From an uncultured Fodinibius sp. (lineage in GTDB: Bacteria > Bacteroidota > Rhodothermia > Balneolales > Balneolaceae), in assembly GCA_913056455.1 (NCBI GenBank), contig CAJXMJ010000001.1, positions 496,001 to 560,000 on the forward strand: a DNA stretch of 64,000 nucleotides, written 5' to 3'. The notes under the pieces were generated by a model, which had not been told where the DNA came from, ran no database searches, and saw nothing but the letters and a program-made list of their open reading frames with translations. The position numbers and the translations under genes were made by a program. Below, piece by piece: positions 9,060 through 17,700 of the stretch (position 1 is its first letter; every line of letters starts with the position of its first letter).

Positions 9060-9737
9060 TTATCCTGATTCATTAAGCTGATCAAGCATTTGCTGCATGC
9101 GGTCGATTTCGGTGCGTTGATCTACCTGTATGTCGGATGCCAGCCGGAATGCTTGATCATCCTGCGCTGCTCCGTCGGTATTAAATAGGTTTTCAACCAT
9201 ATATACGGCACCGGAATGATGTTCAATCATGTATTTGAGAAAGAGTCTGTTGAAGTCTGATCCTTTTACAGCAGCTAACTCTTCGATCTGTTGCTGTGAT
9301 AAAACACCCCTCATTTTTTTGTACATGGTATAAGGTTCACCATTGATTTCTATCATTAAGTTAAGCCCATCAATATCAATCTCAGGTACGGGCTGATCTC
9401 GATCGCGGAGCCACTGCTGCATCGATTTTATCTCATCTTTTTGAGCATTGATAATACGTGCAGCCAGTCGCTGAATTTCGGGACTGGCTCCATTTTCAGG
9501 GGCTAAGCGAGACATAACGAGTGCCTGTGCATGATGAGCAATCATTCCTGTCATAAATTTGACATCGGCTTTAGTAAATGACGTTCGGGAACGTTCGATG
9601 CGATCCCAGTAAAGTTCCTCAAGCTCTGATTTATCGGTTGAAGTGTCAGAAGATTGAGTGGTTGTTTTTTGGGTATGTTGGCAAGCTACTGTTCCTGTTA
9701 TTACAAGAACTGCCAGGAATAATTTTAAAATTTTCAA
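9060..9737 (-). CDS. DUF305 (ferritin-like) lipoprotein
   Basis: A 225-residue lipoprotein with lipobox GTVAC (cysteine 19). The DUF305 four-helix fold is marked by two HH motifs, FMTGMIAHHAQAL and YMIEHHSGAVYM, each on a Met-rich helix. Such His/Met-rich helices suggest metal (often copper) binding, which is inferred from the family. It is the first gene of a two-gene unit with the LVIVD lipoprotein (42-base gap). A perfect 19-base palindrome lies about 175 bases upstream and may regulate it. Confidence 0.88.
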   Translation of the reverse strand: MKILKLFLAVLVITGTVACQHTQKTTTQSSDTSTDKSELEELYWDRIERSRTSFTKADVKFMTGMIAHHAQALVMSRLAPENGASPEIQRLAARIINAQKDEIKSMQQWLRDRDQPVPEIDIDGLNLMIEINGEPYTMYKKMRGVLSQQQIEELAAVKGSDFNRLFLKYMIEHHSGAVYMVENLFNTDGAAQDDQAFRLASDIQVDQRTEIDRMQQMLDQLNESG

Positions 9738-9912
9738 ACTGTTAAGTTTTTTAAATTTATGAAGAGAATGTCCTAAAATATGTGTAGCACAAACCGTGAA
9801 CGATGAACATTATAATTGCAAATTCACAAAAATACTAATGCGATTATTTTAAAAAATGAAAATTAGTATAGCTGCTTAAGTTCGCTCTAATGAGCTGTTT
9901 TTTTTTGATAAT

Positions 9913-9931
9913 CATACTTTTCAAAAGTATG
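9913..9931. promoter_or_regulatory. 19-base perfect palindrome, candidate operator
   Basis: CATACTTTT-C-AAAAGTATG is a perfect inverted repeat with a one-base centre, overlapped by TGATAATCA at 9906-9914. It sits between the terminator of the upstream gene and the DUF305/LVIVD unit. On either strand it lacks the GC-rich stem and T-run arrangement of a good terminator, so an operator is more likely. Confidence 0.5.
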
Positions 9932-10025
9932 AGACGTAATATCTCTGGTAAAGTTTCAGAAAAGATAGATAGGGCTTAAACAAATTAAGAAAGTGATCAA
10001 AACCGGAAATGATGGGAGAAAAAAG

Positions 10026-10049
10026 GCTACAGATATTCATCCCTGTAGC
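10026..10049 (-). terminator. intrinsic terminator of the small lipoprotein gene
   Basis: GCTACAG and CTGTAGC form a 7-bp stem. On the minus strand it is followed by CTTTTTTC. It begins 19 bases after the stop of the gene at 10068. Confidence 0.7.
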
Positions 10050-10067
10050 ATGTGAAAGGCACAGGAG

Positions 10068-10370
10068 TTATCTTTTTTCAATATCGACTATATGAATGAC
10101 CGGCCCTACCATTCTGATACTTCCCACGTTTTCGTCTACGTTGGCGGCAACCGTAACATCAAGTCCATCCTTTTTAAATGGAGAGGGCAGGTTGGTGGGT
10201 TCGTAGGTTTCATCGTCAGTTTCTATTGCCCAAAAACCACCTTCAATTTCCATATAAGTTACTTCCCCTTCGAAGTAGAGTTCAGCGTCTTCTGCAGATT
10301 TCAAGTCACTGCATTGTGTTATGGTAAACGCAACTAATACGACAAACAGTAGATGTTTTATCCGTGGCAT
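10068..10370 (-). CDS. small lipoprotein of unknown function
   Basis: A 100-residue protein with a signal peptide and a plausible lipobox ending TITQC (cysteine 20). The mature part is a short beta-rich domain (YFEGEVTYMEIEGGFWAIETDDETYEPTNLP) that looks like the small OB-like 'inhibitor of growth' or YobA-type secreted beta-barrels, but I cannot assign a family. It is monocistronic: a terminator follows, and the M3 peptidase upstream has its own terminator at 10479. It is a real gene, judging by the signal and the flanking signals; its function is unknown. Confidence 0.65.
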   Translation of the reverse strand: MPRIKHLLFVVLVAFTITQCSDLKSAEDAELYFEGEVTYMEIEGGFWAIETDDETYEPTNLPSPFKKDGLDVTVAANVDENVGSIRMVGPVIHIVDIEKR

Positions 10371-10478
10371 TGCTAATGGTTTTGTTGCTTTTTTGGGATG
10401 CTAAAAAATATTAGCTCTTTTTTCAAATATCCACAATGGACTGATAATATATTTGGTATAAGATTTAACTAAATAAAT

Positions 10479-10508
10479 TAGGCCGGAACTTGTTCATATC
10501 CCGGCCTA
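10479..10508 (-). terminator. intrinsic terminator of the M3 peptidase gene
   Basis: TAGGCCGG and CCGGCCTA form a perfect 8-bp GC-rich stem. On the minus strand the tail is AATTTATTTAG. It lies 27 bases after the peptidase stop. Confidence 0.75.
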
Positions 10509-10534
10509 TTATATAATATCAATGGAAGTTAATA

Positions 10535-12673
10535 CTAATTTTCAGTTTGGAGCCCTCTGCGCTTCAAGAGATGCTTGACTTCCGGCTCTTGGCCGCGATA
10601 CTCTTTATAGAGTTCCATCGCTTCATCACTGCCTCCTTGAGAAAGAATGAATTCTCGGAATCGATCCCCGTTTGCTCTTTCCAACCCGCCTTGCTCCATC
10701 ATATAAGCAAAGGCATCAGCGGCAAGAACTTCGCTCCAGATATAGGCGTAGTAATTGGCAGCATATCCCCCGGAAAAAATATGAGCGAAATAGGGTGATT
10801 TATATCTCGGAGGTATGGCCTGCATGTCCAGATCATATTTTGCAAGTGCGTTATTTTCAAATGCCTGTACATCTTGCGGGATCTCATCTTGTCCCAACAG
10901 GTGCCATTCCATATCAAGCATCGTTGCCGCCAGGTATTCTTGGGTGTCAAAACCCTGGTTAAAGTTGCTGGCTTCGATTACTTTGTCGAGCAGTTCCTGT
11001 GGAATCTGCTCTCCTGTTTCGTAGTGGATGGCATAATTTTCTAGCACTTCTGGCTGTATGGCCCAGTCTTCTTCAAATGTGGATGGAAATTCTACAAAGT
11101 CACGGGGTACAGAGGTTCCTGATTGGGATGGATATTTTACATCAGAGAAAAGTCCGTGCATGGCATGCCCCATTTCATGGAACATAGTTGTGACGTTATC
11201 GAAACTGATGAGTGCTGGTTCTCCCTCGGCAGGAGGAGGAATGTTCATGACGTTAACAATCACCGGCTTATTATCCAGTAGATGCGACTGAGAAACAAAA
11301 GAGTTCATCCAGGCGCCGCCGCGTTTGGAGTCACGTTCAAAATAATCGGCATAAAAGAGTCCAATTTGTTCTCCGTTCTCATCATATACATTAAATGTTC
11401 TCACATCAGGATGATAGACCGGAAGATCATTTCGTTCTTCAAAGGTGATGCCAAACAGCTTTTCCATAGTATGGAATACGCCCTCTTTTAAGACCCGATC
11501 GAGTTCAAAATAGGGTCGTACTTCCGACTCATCGATATTGTATTCTGCCTTGCGAACTTTTTCCGCATAGTAATTCCAGTCCCAGGGCTTTACTTCTCCA
11601 TCGATTCCATCTTTTCGCATCATTTCTGTAATGGCATCGGCTTCATTTTTTGAGTTTTGGATTACCGGAGGAATGAGATCTGTGAGCATATCCAGTGCGG
11701 CATCGGGTGTTTTAGCAGTTTGGGGATCGAGTTTATAAGCGGCATAGTTGTCGTATCCCAGCAAGTTTGCCTTTTCGGCGCGTAGCTTTACAAGCTCCAG
11801 GATGATCGGACGATTGTCGATCCCACCATCTTGTCCAATGCCGCGATAGGCAGATGCTTTCCATACACGTTCGCGCAGATCGCGATTATTAAGACTTTTC
11901 AAAATGGGGACGCGTGTTGTGTTTGTAATGCTAAGCAAATACTTGCCTTCTTTATCCCGGTCTGCAGCGGCTTCCTTGGCTGCTGAAATACGATCCTTAC
12001 TGAGACCGTCCAGCTTATCAACATCATCTACCAAAACAGCGCGCTCTTTTGTTATCTCAAGCAGATTGTCTTGGAATTGAGTGGTAAGTGTAGATATGCG
12101 TTCGTTTATTTCGCGCATTCGCTCTTTTTCTTTATCTGTAAGTTCAGCACCAGCGCGGACGAATTCACGGTGAGTGTCTTCCAGCAATTTTAAAGAAGCT
12201 TCATCTAATTCAAGCTGATCTCGTTTCTGGTAAATGGTTTTTACGCGATCAAAAAGATCGGCGTTTAGCAGAATATCATCAGAATGGGCAGCGAGCTTAG
12301 GCGCCATTTCTGATTGGATTTCTTGAATCTTATCGTTGGTATGAGCAGAGGTAAGGTTATAAAAAACGGAGCTGGTTCTACGAAGGAGCTCTCCGCTTTT
12401 TTCCATTGCTACAATAGTATTTTCAAAAGTTGGAGGCTCAGGATTTGTAGCAATGGCTTCCATTTCTTCAAGCTCGCGCTTCATTCCTTCTTCAAAAGCC
12501 GGGCGGTAGTGCTCAACTTTTATAGCATCGAAATTTGGTGCTTCGAAAGGAAGTGAACTTTCAGAAAATAGTGGGTTGTTCTTCATTGAATCAGTCTCAT
12601 TGTCGGATTGATCGCAGGCGGACAACAATAGGCTGAATGCCAGCGACAGTATTAATAGGTGAATGATTTTCAT
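10535..12673 (-). CDS. dcp: M3 family metallopeptidase (peptidyl-dipeptidase Dcp-like), lipoprotein
   Basis: A 712-residue zinc peptidase with a lipobox LLSAC (cysteine 20), so probably membrane-anchored on the periplasmic side. The zinc motif HEMGHAMHG is in the C-terminal half and the third ligand region is EFPSTFEEDW. The long helical N-terminal part and the terminal PRYKSPYFAHIFSGGYAANYYAYIWSE block are typical of Dcp/oligopeptidase A. It removes dipeptides from the C termini of short peptides. Length fits the family. It is monocistronic, with a terminator after it and a 440-base gap before it. Confidence 0.92.
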   Translation of the reverse strand: MKIIHLLILSLAFSLLLSACDQSDNETDSMKNNPLFSESSLPFEAPNFDAIKVEHYRPAFEEGMKRELEEMEAIATNPEPPTFENTIVAMEKSGELLRRTSSVFYNLTSAHTNDKIQEIQSEMAPKLAAHSDDILLNADLFDRVKTIYQKRDQLELDEASLKLLEDTHREFVRAGAELTDKEKERMREINERISTLTTQFQDNLLEITKERAVLVDDVDKLDGLSKDRISAAKEAAADRDKEGKYLLSITNTTRVPILKSLNNRDLRERVWKASAYRGIGQDGGIDNRPIILELVKLRAEKANLLGYDNYAAYKLDPQTAKTPDAALDMLTDLIPPVIQNSKNEADAITEMMRKDGIDGEVKPWDWNYYAEKVRKAEYNIDESEVRPYFELDRVLKEGVFHTMEKLFGITFEERNDLPVYHPDVRTFNVYDENGEQIGLFYADYFERDSKRGGAWMNSFVSQSHLLDNKPVIVNVMNIPPPAEGEPALISFDNVTTMFHEMGHAMHGLFSDVKYPSQSGTSVPRDFVEFPSTFEEDWAIQPEVLENYAIHYETGEQIPQELLDKVIEASNFNQGFDTQEYLAATMLDMEWHLLGQDEIPQDVQAFENNALAKYDLDMQAIPPRYKSPYFAHIFSGGYAANYYAYIWSEVLAADAFAYMMEQGGLERANGDRFREFILSQGGSDEAMELYKEYRGQEPEVKHLLKRRGLQTEN

Positions 12674-13114
12674 CTTGCAAGAGGTTTATTAAATGATTTG
12701 ATCTTGAATCAGTTGAATATAAAGAAAATTGTATTATCCAAAATGATAAACATTGGGAGTAGACTGTTTCAAATCTACTAACTACTTCCAAAATAGTATT
12801 CAAGGTTCGGCCAGGATTTTGTTAAGGGGGATATCTTTACTAAAGGTTTAGATAAAATAGAAGTGGATGATTCTTGTCATCATGCATTATTACAAGCCGG
12901 GTTTAGGCTATTCTTGCACCGTTGCAATAGTAAGGCTTGGGACGTCAGGAAATATTGGGATAGGATGTATGAGAGTACACTATTATAGAAGTAAAAGAAT
13001 GGTCTGATTCTTGTATTACTACTATTAGAAAAGGCTGATAACATAGGATTTCAATCGCATTTATTTACGGTGAGTTCACTGTTCTCAGCTCTTCAAATTA
13101 AGAAGGAGGTTGTT
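12674..13114. other. intergenic region between the M3 peptidase and TonB genes
   Basis: About 440 bases between divergent genes. I see no conserved reading frame or RNA. It must hold both promoters. A strong Shine-Dalgarno (AAGAAGGAGGT) ends the region at 13100-13110, just before the TonB start. Confidence 0.6.
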
Positions 13115-13786
13115 ATGTATTCGGATTTGAAAAACCCCAAATATGACTTAAGAACATACTATAAACTATTTTGGGAAACCGGTGTTATTATATCACTCCT
13201 GATATTTATTGGGTTGACAAAAATTGATTTTAGTGTTGAGAAGAAAGAAATAACGTTTCAAGGGGAGCAAGAAGTGGTTGAGATGGAAGAAGTAGTACAA
13301 ACCGAACAGCAAAACCGTCCGCCACCACCACCTCGCCCCCAGGTCCCGGTAGCCGTTCCCAACAGTGAGATTATTGAGGATGTAGAAATTAATATTGATG
13401 CTGAAATCGATATGGAGGAGTCCCTGGAGATGCCCCCTCCACCTCAGGAGGAAGAAGCTGTTGAAGAGGAGGAAGAGGATTTCTTTGTCTCGGTGGAAAA
13501 AATGCCCAAAATGAAAACCAGCCTGGCTGAACTTCAAAAGAATATGGTGTATCCGGATCGGGCGCAAAAAGCCGGTATAGAGGGTAGGGTTATAGTACAG
13601 TTTGTCGTTAATGAAAAGGGAGAAGTAGAGAATCCAAAGGTTATTCGTGGTATCGGAGGAGGTTGTGATAAGGAAGCCCTGCGCGTTGCAAAAATGGCGA
13701 AGTTTGAACCCGGTGAACAGCGAGGAGTCCCGGTTCGTGTTCAGTACACATTACCTATTATGTTTATGCTTAGAGATAATCGATAA
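13115..13786 (+). CDS. tonB: TonB-like energy transducer
   Basis: A 223-residue protein. The ATG at 13115 is chosen because a strong Shine-Dalgarno AGAAGGAGG lies just upstream; a GTG at 13070 in the same frame is less likely. One transmembrane helix (about residues 19-38 of this form) is followed by an acidic and proline-rich spacer (PPPPPRPQ, MPPPPQEEE) that crosses the periplasm. The C-terminal TonB domain has the AGIEGRVIVQFVVNEKG core and the final FEPGEQRGVPVRVQY strand. It passes proton-motive-force energy to TonB receptors, such as those at 49248 and 52115. No exbB/exbD is nearby. Confidence 0.9.
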   Translation: MYSDLKNPKYDLRTYYKLFWETGVIISLLIFIGLTKIDFSVEKKEITFQGEQEVVEMEEVVQTEQQNRPPPPPRPQVPVAVPNSEIIEDVEINIDAEIDMEESLEMPPPPQEEEAVEEEEEDFFVSVEKMPKMKTSLAELQKNMVYPDRAQKAGIEGRVIVQFVVNEKGEVENPKVIRGIGGGCDKEALRVAKMAKFEPGEQRGVPVRVQYTLPIMFMLRDNR

Positions 13787-13795
13787 CCTCGATAC

Positions 13796-14077
13796 TCATA
13801 AATAAATCATAGCGTAAAGAGATCCACCGATTATCAAGGCTACTGATATAATTGCTGTGGGTCTGGCAAAGTTTAGGGTGTATCCTCCACCGCGAGGTTT
13901 AAAGAGTCGTGGATCATTGGGATTATAATAAATGAAATGCCAGTAGAAATGTTCGGCTTCAGCTTTGTATTGCTCACCCAGATTCTTTTTGTGCCACTTA
14001 TAGCTTACAAAAGCATTGTATCCTAAGAGAAGCAGGAGAAATAGGATGATGGCGGTAACAATGATGAAGACTGTCAT
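13796..14077 (-). CDS. small membrane protein, DUF5808-like
   Basis: A 93-residue protein with two hydrophobic helices (about residues 2-24 and 72-92). Between them lies the motif HFIYYNPNDPRLFKPRGGGYTLNFARP, whose YNPNDPRLF and TLNFARP parts are the signature of the DUF5808 family, usually found on larger integral membrane proteins. Function is unknown. It is convergent with tonB (9-base gap), and its gene lies 53 bases after Smr on the same strand. Confidence 0.7.
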   Translation of the reverse strand: MTVFIIVTAIILFLLLLLGYNAFVSYKWHKKNLGEQYKAEAEHFYWHFIYYNPNDPRLFKPRGGGYTLNFARPTAIISVALIIGGSLYAMIYL

Positions 14078-14130
14078 GTTTAAACCGGCTTTATTTGTAA
14101 ACTGGAATCTACCTCATAGTAATTGAGAAG

Positions 14131-14400
14131 TTATACGTCTCTTTCGAGTGTCGCAATAGTGGCACCCCATCCGCTACGGTCGTTAGCCAGCGAGTAAGAC
14201 TTTACGCTATCATGTCTGTCAAGTAGAGTATGTACCGAACGCCGAAGATTGCCTGTTCCTTTACCGTGAATAATACGAATCTCATAGATTCCTTCTTTGA
14301 GGCATTCATCAATATAAGCAGGAATCAGTGAACCTAATTCTTCAGGTTTAAAGGTATGCAGATCAAGCGTCCCGTCAATAGGAAGTTCTGTTGGTTCCAT
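14131..14400 (-). CDS. small Smr-domain protein
   Basis: About 89 residues from the ATG at 14400. A TTG at 14445 would add 15 residues with no conservation, so it is not preferred. The stand-alone Smr domain shows the DLH motif near the N terminus (LDLHTF) and the HGKGTG loop (IRIIHGKGTGNLRR), both hallmarks of Smr nicking endonucleases. Small Smr proteins have recently been linked to ribosome rescue and mRNA cleavage at stalled ribosomes, besides DNA nicking. It is downstream of the ABC-F gene on the same strand (107-base gap), which also belongs to translation, so a ribosome role is a fair inference. Confidence 0.8.
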   Translation of the reverse strand: MEPTELPIDGTLDLHTFKPEELGSLIPAYIDECLKEGIYEIRIIHGKGTGNLRRSVHTLLDRHDSVKSYSLANDRSGWGATIATLERDV

Positions 14401-14507
14401 AGTTTGAGTCGTATTATTGTGGCAAACATGCCAGGTGATAGCCAATATGGAGTGGGTGTTTCTGAGTAAAAGTATCTTTCAACAGTAATAAGATCGTGGG
14501 AATGCTT

Positions 14508-16400
14508 TTAAGCTCGCTCAGCCAATTCAAACCAGCGTTCAGTACATTCTTCGATTTTAGATTTTAACTCCGAATATTCGTCTGATTTCTCGCGAAGCTC
14601 TTCATGATCAAGGTTACCGCTGCTAATTTCAGCTTCGAGTTCTTCTTTCTTTTCTTCCAGCTCCGTAATTTTATTCTCTAGCTTATTGTATTCCCGACGT
14701 TCATTATAGCTTAGGCGTTCTTCATAATTGCCGGAAGCACTTTTTTGGCTATTTTGGGATACCGAAGATTCTGCCTTCTTTTTAGCTCGCTCTTCGATTT
14801 CCCGTTGCTTTTTTTGCTCACGATATTCTTCATAGGAACCGTGGTGATCATGGACTTTTCCTTCTCCCTCAAAAACAAGGTAGTGGTTGACCAGTTTATC
14901 CATAAAAAATCGGTCGTGTGAAGCAATAATCAGGCAACCTTCAAATCCCATTAAAAACTCTTCGAGCTTATTGAGTGTGAGTAAATCCAGATCATTGGTA
15001 GGTTCATCAAGGACCAGGAAATTGGGATTTTCTAAGAGCACCATCATAAGGCTAAGTCGGCGTTTTTCGCCGCCGCTCAGGTTTTTGACCGGCGTATATT
15101 GCATATCTGAAGTAAACATGAAGTGCTTGAGGAACTGCGATGCCGATATCTTTGATCCATCGGCCAGTTCTACAACTTTTCGAACGTCTTCGATGACATC
15201 AATTACGCGCTGATCTTCATCAAAATTAAGACCCTCTTGGCGGTAATGACCAAATACAATCGTTTCACCTACCCGACGTTTGCCGGAATCAAATGACTCT
15301 TCACCGGTAAGTATTTTCAGGAAAGTGCTTTTGCCTACACCGTTTTCGCCGATGATGCCAATGCGTTCTCCCTTTTCAAAATCGTAATAAAAACTGTCAA
15401 GAATTTTTTCGTCCCCGTAACTCTTGGATACATTAAGTAGCTCCAAAATTTTACCACCCATTCGTTGCATATCCATCTGCAGGCGTAGTTCGGGACCATC
15501 GGGACCGGTATCGAGCTCATCTTCGAGCTCTTTGAAATCATCGATACGTGATTTCGATTTGCTGGTCCTTGCTTTGGGGGATCGACGCATCCATTCCAGC
15601 TCTTGTTTATAAAGTTGGTTGGCTTTGTGAGCGCGCTTTCGCTCAATTTTACGTCGCTCAGCACGCTTCTGCAGAAAGTACTGGTAGTTTCCCTGATGAT
15701 GATAGAGATTTCCGTTTTCCAGCTCGATGATATGATCACATACCCGATCCAGAAAATAGCGATCGTGTGTCACCATCAGCAGTGTTTTGTTGGTCGACTT
15801 CAGATAATCTTCGAGCCACTCGATCATCTCTACATCCAGGTGATTAGTCGGCTCATCGAGGATAAGCATGTCGGGCTCATCCAGCAATACAAAAGCCAGA
15901 GCCACGCGCTTTCGCTGTCCGCCCGAAAGCGTCGAAATAGATTGATCAAGGTTGTGGATATTGAGCTTGCCGAGGATCTGCTCCATGCGTTGTTCGTAGT
16001 CCCAGGCGTTGGCAGCATCCATCTTGGAAGCGGCCTTTTGGAAAGCTTGCTGCGTTTCTTCGTTGTAATCTTTAGCTTGAGCTTTTGCGGCACGCTCATA
16101 TTCCTGAATCAGATGTACCTTTTCGTTGTTGCTCTGTGATATGTATTCCCGGATGGTGAGCGTGTCATCGAGTTGAGGATCCTGTTCCAGAAAACCGATG
16201 CTAACGTCATTCTGTATCATTACCTTGCCTTTATCCGGTGTTTCTTTACCGGCTAAAATATGGAGAAGGGTAGATTTACCCGTTCCATTTTCAGCGATGA
16301 GTGCTGTTTTATCTCCTTCGGAGATGCCGAAAGTAAGGTCTTCAAATAATACTTTATGTCCGTAATTTTTGGAGAGGTTTTCGGTGGAAAGATACGTCAT
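14508..16400 (-). CDS. ABC-F family ATPase (Uup-like)
   Basis: A 630-residue soluble protein with two ABC ATPase domains and no membrane span. The N-terminal domain has Walker A ENGTGKST and signature LSGGQRKR; the C-terminal one has GENGVGKST and LSGGEKRR. Both Walker B sites read LDEPTNxLD. A basic linker (KRAERRKIERKRAHK) joins them, and a coiled-coil C-terminal domain rich in E/K follows, as in Uup. ABC-F proteins bind the ribosomal E site and help stalled ribosomes; Uup also binds branched DNA. The start at 16400 (MTYLSTENLSKNYG) fits the family. Confidence 0.9.
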   Translation of the reverse strand: MTYLSTENLSKNYGHKVLFEDLTFGISEGDKTALIAENGTGKSTLLHILAGKETPDKGKVMIQNDVSIGFLEQDPQLDDTLTIREYISQSNNEKVHLIQEYERAAKAQAKDYNEETQQAFQKAASKMDAANAWDYEQRMEQILGKLNIHNLDQSISTLSGGQRKRVALAFVLLDEPDMLILDEPTNHLDVEMIEWLEDYLKSTNKTLLMVTHDRYFLDRVCDHIIELENGNLYHHQGNYQYFLQKRAERRKIERKRAHKANQLYKQELEWMRRSPKARTSKSKSRIDDFKELEDELDTGPDGPELRLQMDMQRMGGKILELLNVSKSYGDEKILDSFYYDFEKGERIGIIGENGVGKSTFLKILTGEESFDSGKRRVGETIVFGHYRQEGLNFDEDQRVIDVIEDVRKVVELADGSKISASQFLKHFMFTSDMQYTPVKNLSGGEKRRLSLMMVLLENPNFLVLDEPTNDLDLLTLNKLEEFLMGFEGCLIIASHDRFFMDKLVNHYLVFEGEGKVHDHHGSYEEYREQKKQREIEERAKKKAESSVSQNSQKSASGNYEERLSYNERREYNKLENKITELEEKKEELEAEISSGNLDHEELREKSDEYSELKSKIEECTERWFELAERA

Positions 16401-16500
16401 GAATGATTACTAATGCTAAAACGGATGTATTGATAGCTGATTCTTACTGTGGTGTAAAATAAGGAACCCGAGTACCACTTAGAAACGTTGATTATATCAA

Positions 16501-16558
16501 ATTAGTGCCAAATACCATTGTGAATAATAATTATTCCTGCACTAATCTTATTGGCACT
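16501..16558. promoter_or_regulatory. overlapping alternative inverted repeats upstream of adenosine deaminase
   Basis: Three symmetric elements overlap. AGTGCCAA (16504-16511) pairs perfectly with TTGGCACT (16551-16558). ATTAGTGC (16501-16508) pairs perfectly with GCACTAAT (16539-16546). These two share bases and exclude each other. Between them lies a 15-base perfect palindrome GAATAATAATTATTC (16522-16536). The segment ends 57 bases before the adenosine deaminase start and lies in the divergent promoter region. It could be a set of operator half-sites or an RNA switch. Confidence 0.5.
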
Positions 16559-16615
16559 TTCTTATATATTCCCGATTTTCAATAGCTTTATTTAAAATTA
16601 GTAGATTATTGTGAT

Positions 16616-17608
16616 ATGGCATTTTCTGAGCTTCCAAAAGTTGAGTTACACCTGCATTTAGACTGTTCACTTAGTTTTGATGTTGTCCGGCAGTTAAATC
16701 CCCAAATAAGCGAAGAGGAGTACCGGGAACAGTTTATTGCCCCTGATAAATGCCGTGATTTGGCAGATTACATTAGCCGATCAGAAAGTGCAGTTGCCTT
16801 GATGCAAGATCGGGAGGCGCTTCAATTGGTGACAAAGGACCTCTTTACTCAGCTTGAAGCCGATAGTGTTATTTATGCCGAAATTCGTTTCGCCCCGTTA
16901 TTGCACACCCGAAAGGATTTATCCCCTGAAGAGGTGGTTAATGTTGTAAATAAAGCAGTTGATGAGCAGGCGAAAGCAACAGGCATTGAGGCCGGTATTA
17001 TTTTGTGTACGCTGCGCCATTATTCTGGCGATCAGAGTATGGAAACAGCCAAGCTTGTTGAGCAGTTTTCGGGCAGTCGGGTGGTTGGGTTCGATATTGC
17101 CGCTGATGAAGCCGGTTTTCCGATTGATAATCATATTCCGGCCTTTGTGTATGCCAATAAACAAGGATTGAACTGCACTGCTCACGCGGGAGAAGCCTGC
17201 GGTGCAGAAAGTGTGTGGGAAACGATTAAGCATTTTAACCCTTCACGAATTGGTCACGGGGTTCGGAGTGCAGAGGATGATGAGCTGCTTGACTATTTAA
17301 GAGAACATAACATTCATTTGGAGGTTTGTCCTACAAGTAATGTACAAACCAATGTTTTTGAAACCATTCACGACCATTCTATTGATATGCTTTACAAAAA
17401 GGGGATTTCCCTGAGTGTAAACACCGATACGCGAACCATCTCTAATGTTACGTTGAATGAGGAATATCAAACGCTTTCCGATATTTTTGCTTGGGATGTT
17501 GACCAGCTTTTGCGTTCTAATCTTGAGGCTGTCGATCACGCTTTTACAGATGATACGACCAAAGAAAAGCTCCGCAGAGTAATCCGCGAAGCTTATTCAA
17601 ATAATTAG
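16616..17608 (+). CDS. add: adenosine deaminase family enzyme
   Basis: A 330-residue cytosolic zinc hydrolase, the usual Add length. The first metal ligands are in ELHLHLD near the N terminus, followed by the HAGE motif (catalytic Glu), the IGHG histidine, and SVNTDTRT with the last metal Asp. It converts adenosine (or a close analogue) to inosine and ammonia in purine salvage. Two local differences from the E. coli enzyme (LHLDCSLS for HLDGSL, and NTDTRT for NTDDP) place it in a side branch; a related purine or aminodeoxyfutalosine substrate is possible. It is monocistronic, with a structured leader at 16501. Confidence 0.85.
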   Translation: MAFSELPKVELHLHLDCSLSFDVVRQLNPQISEEEYREQFIAPDKCRDLADYISRSESAVALMQDREALQLVTKDLFTQLEADSVIYAEIRFAPLLHTRKDLSPEEVVNVVNKAVDEQAKATGIEAGIILCTLRHYSGDQSMETAKLVEQFSGSRVVGFDIAADEAGFPIDNHIPAFVYANKQGLNCTAHAGEACGAESVWETIKHFNPSRIGHGVRSAEDDELLDYLREHNIHLEVCPTSNVQTNVFETIHDHSIDMLYKKGISLSVNTDTRTISNVTLNEEYQTLSDIFAWDVDQLLRSNLEAVDHAFTDDTTKEKLRRVIREAYSNN

Positions 17609-17626
17609 GTAATATTATTTGTAACT

Positions 17627-17686
17627 CCTCAGGATTTATGAAGGTCTAATGTCTAAGCAAGAGATCCATTAGTTTTAATCCTGAGG
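17627..17686 (+). terminator. long-loop hairpin after adenosine deaminase
   Basis: CCTCAGGATT and AATCCTGAGG are perfect 10-base arms separated by 40 bases, and the loop holds a smaller CTAATG/CATTAG stem. The plus-strand tail GTTTGGAATTGTTTTT is T-rich. It lies 19 bases after the add stop and is convergent with the next gene, so a terminator is the likely role. Confidence 0.5.
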
Positions 17687-17700
17687 GTTTGGAATTGTTT

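Larger units (their letters stand above)
9738..10067. other. 330-base intergenic region upstream of the DUF305 unit
   Basis: It holds no credible gene. It contains the palindrome at 9913-9931 and the terminator of the next upstream gene at 10026-10049, and is otherwise AT-rich. The DUF305 promoter must lie in it. Confidence 0.7.

Noticed and set aside
13070-13114. GTG start for TonB at 13070
   Set aside because: The ATG at 13115 has a strong Shine-Dalgarno just upstream (13101-13110); the 15 extra residues would be unusual.
12674-13114. Repeated TGATTCTTGT segments (near 12867 and 13006)
   Set aside because: They are short direct matches with no consistent spacing or symmetry, within what AT-rich sequence gives by chance.
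15603-16139. 178-codon frame antisense to the ABC-F gene
   Set aside because: It overlaps the conserved Walker and signature motifs of the ABC-F protein on the other strand and shows no domain of its own.
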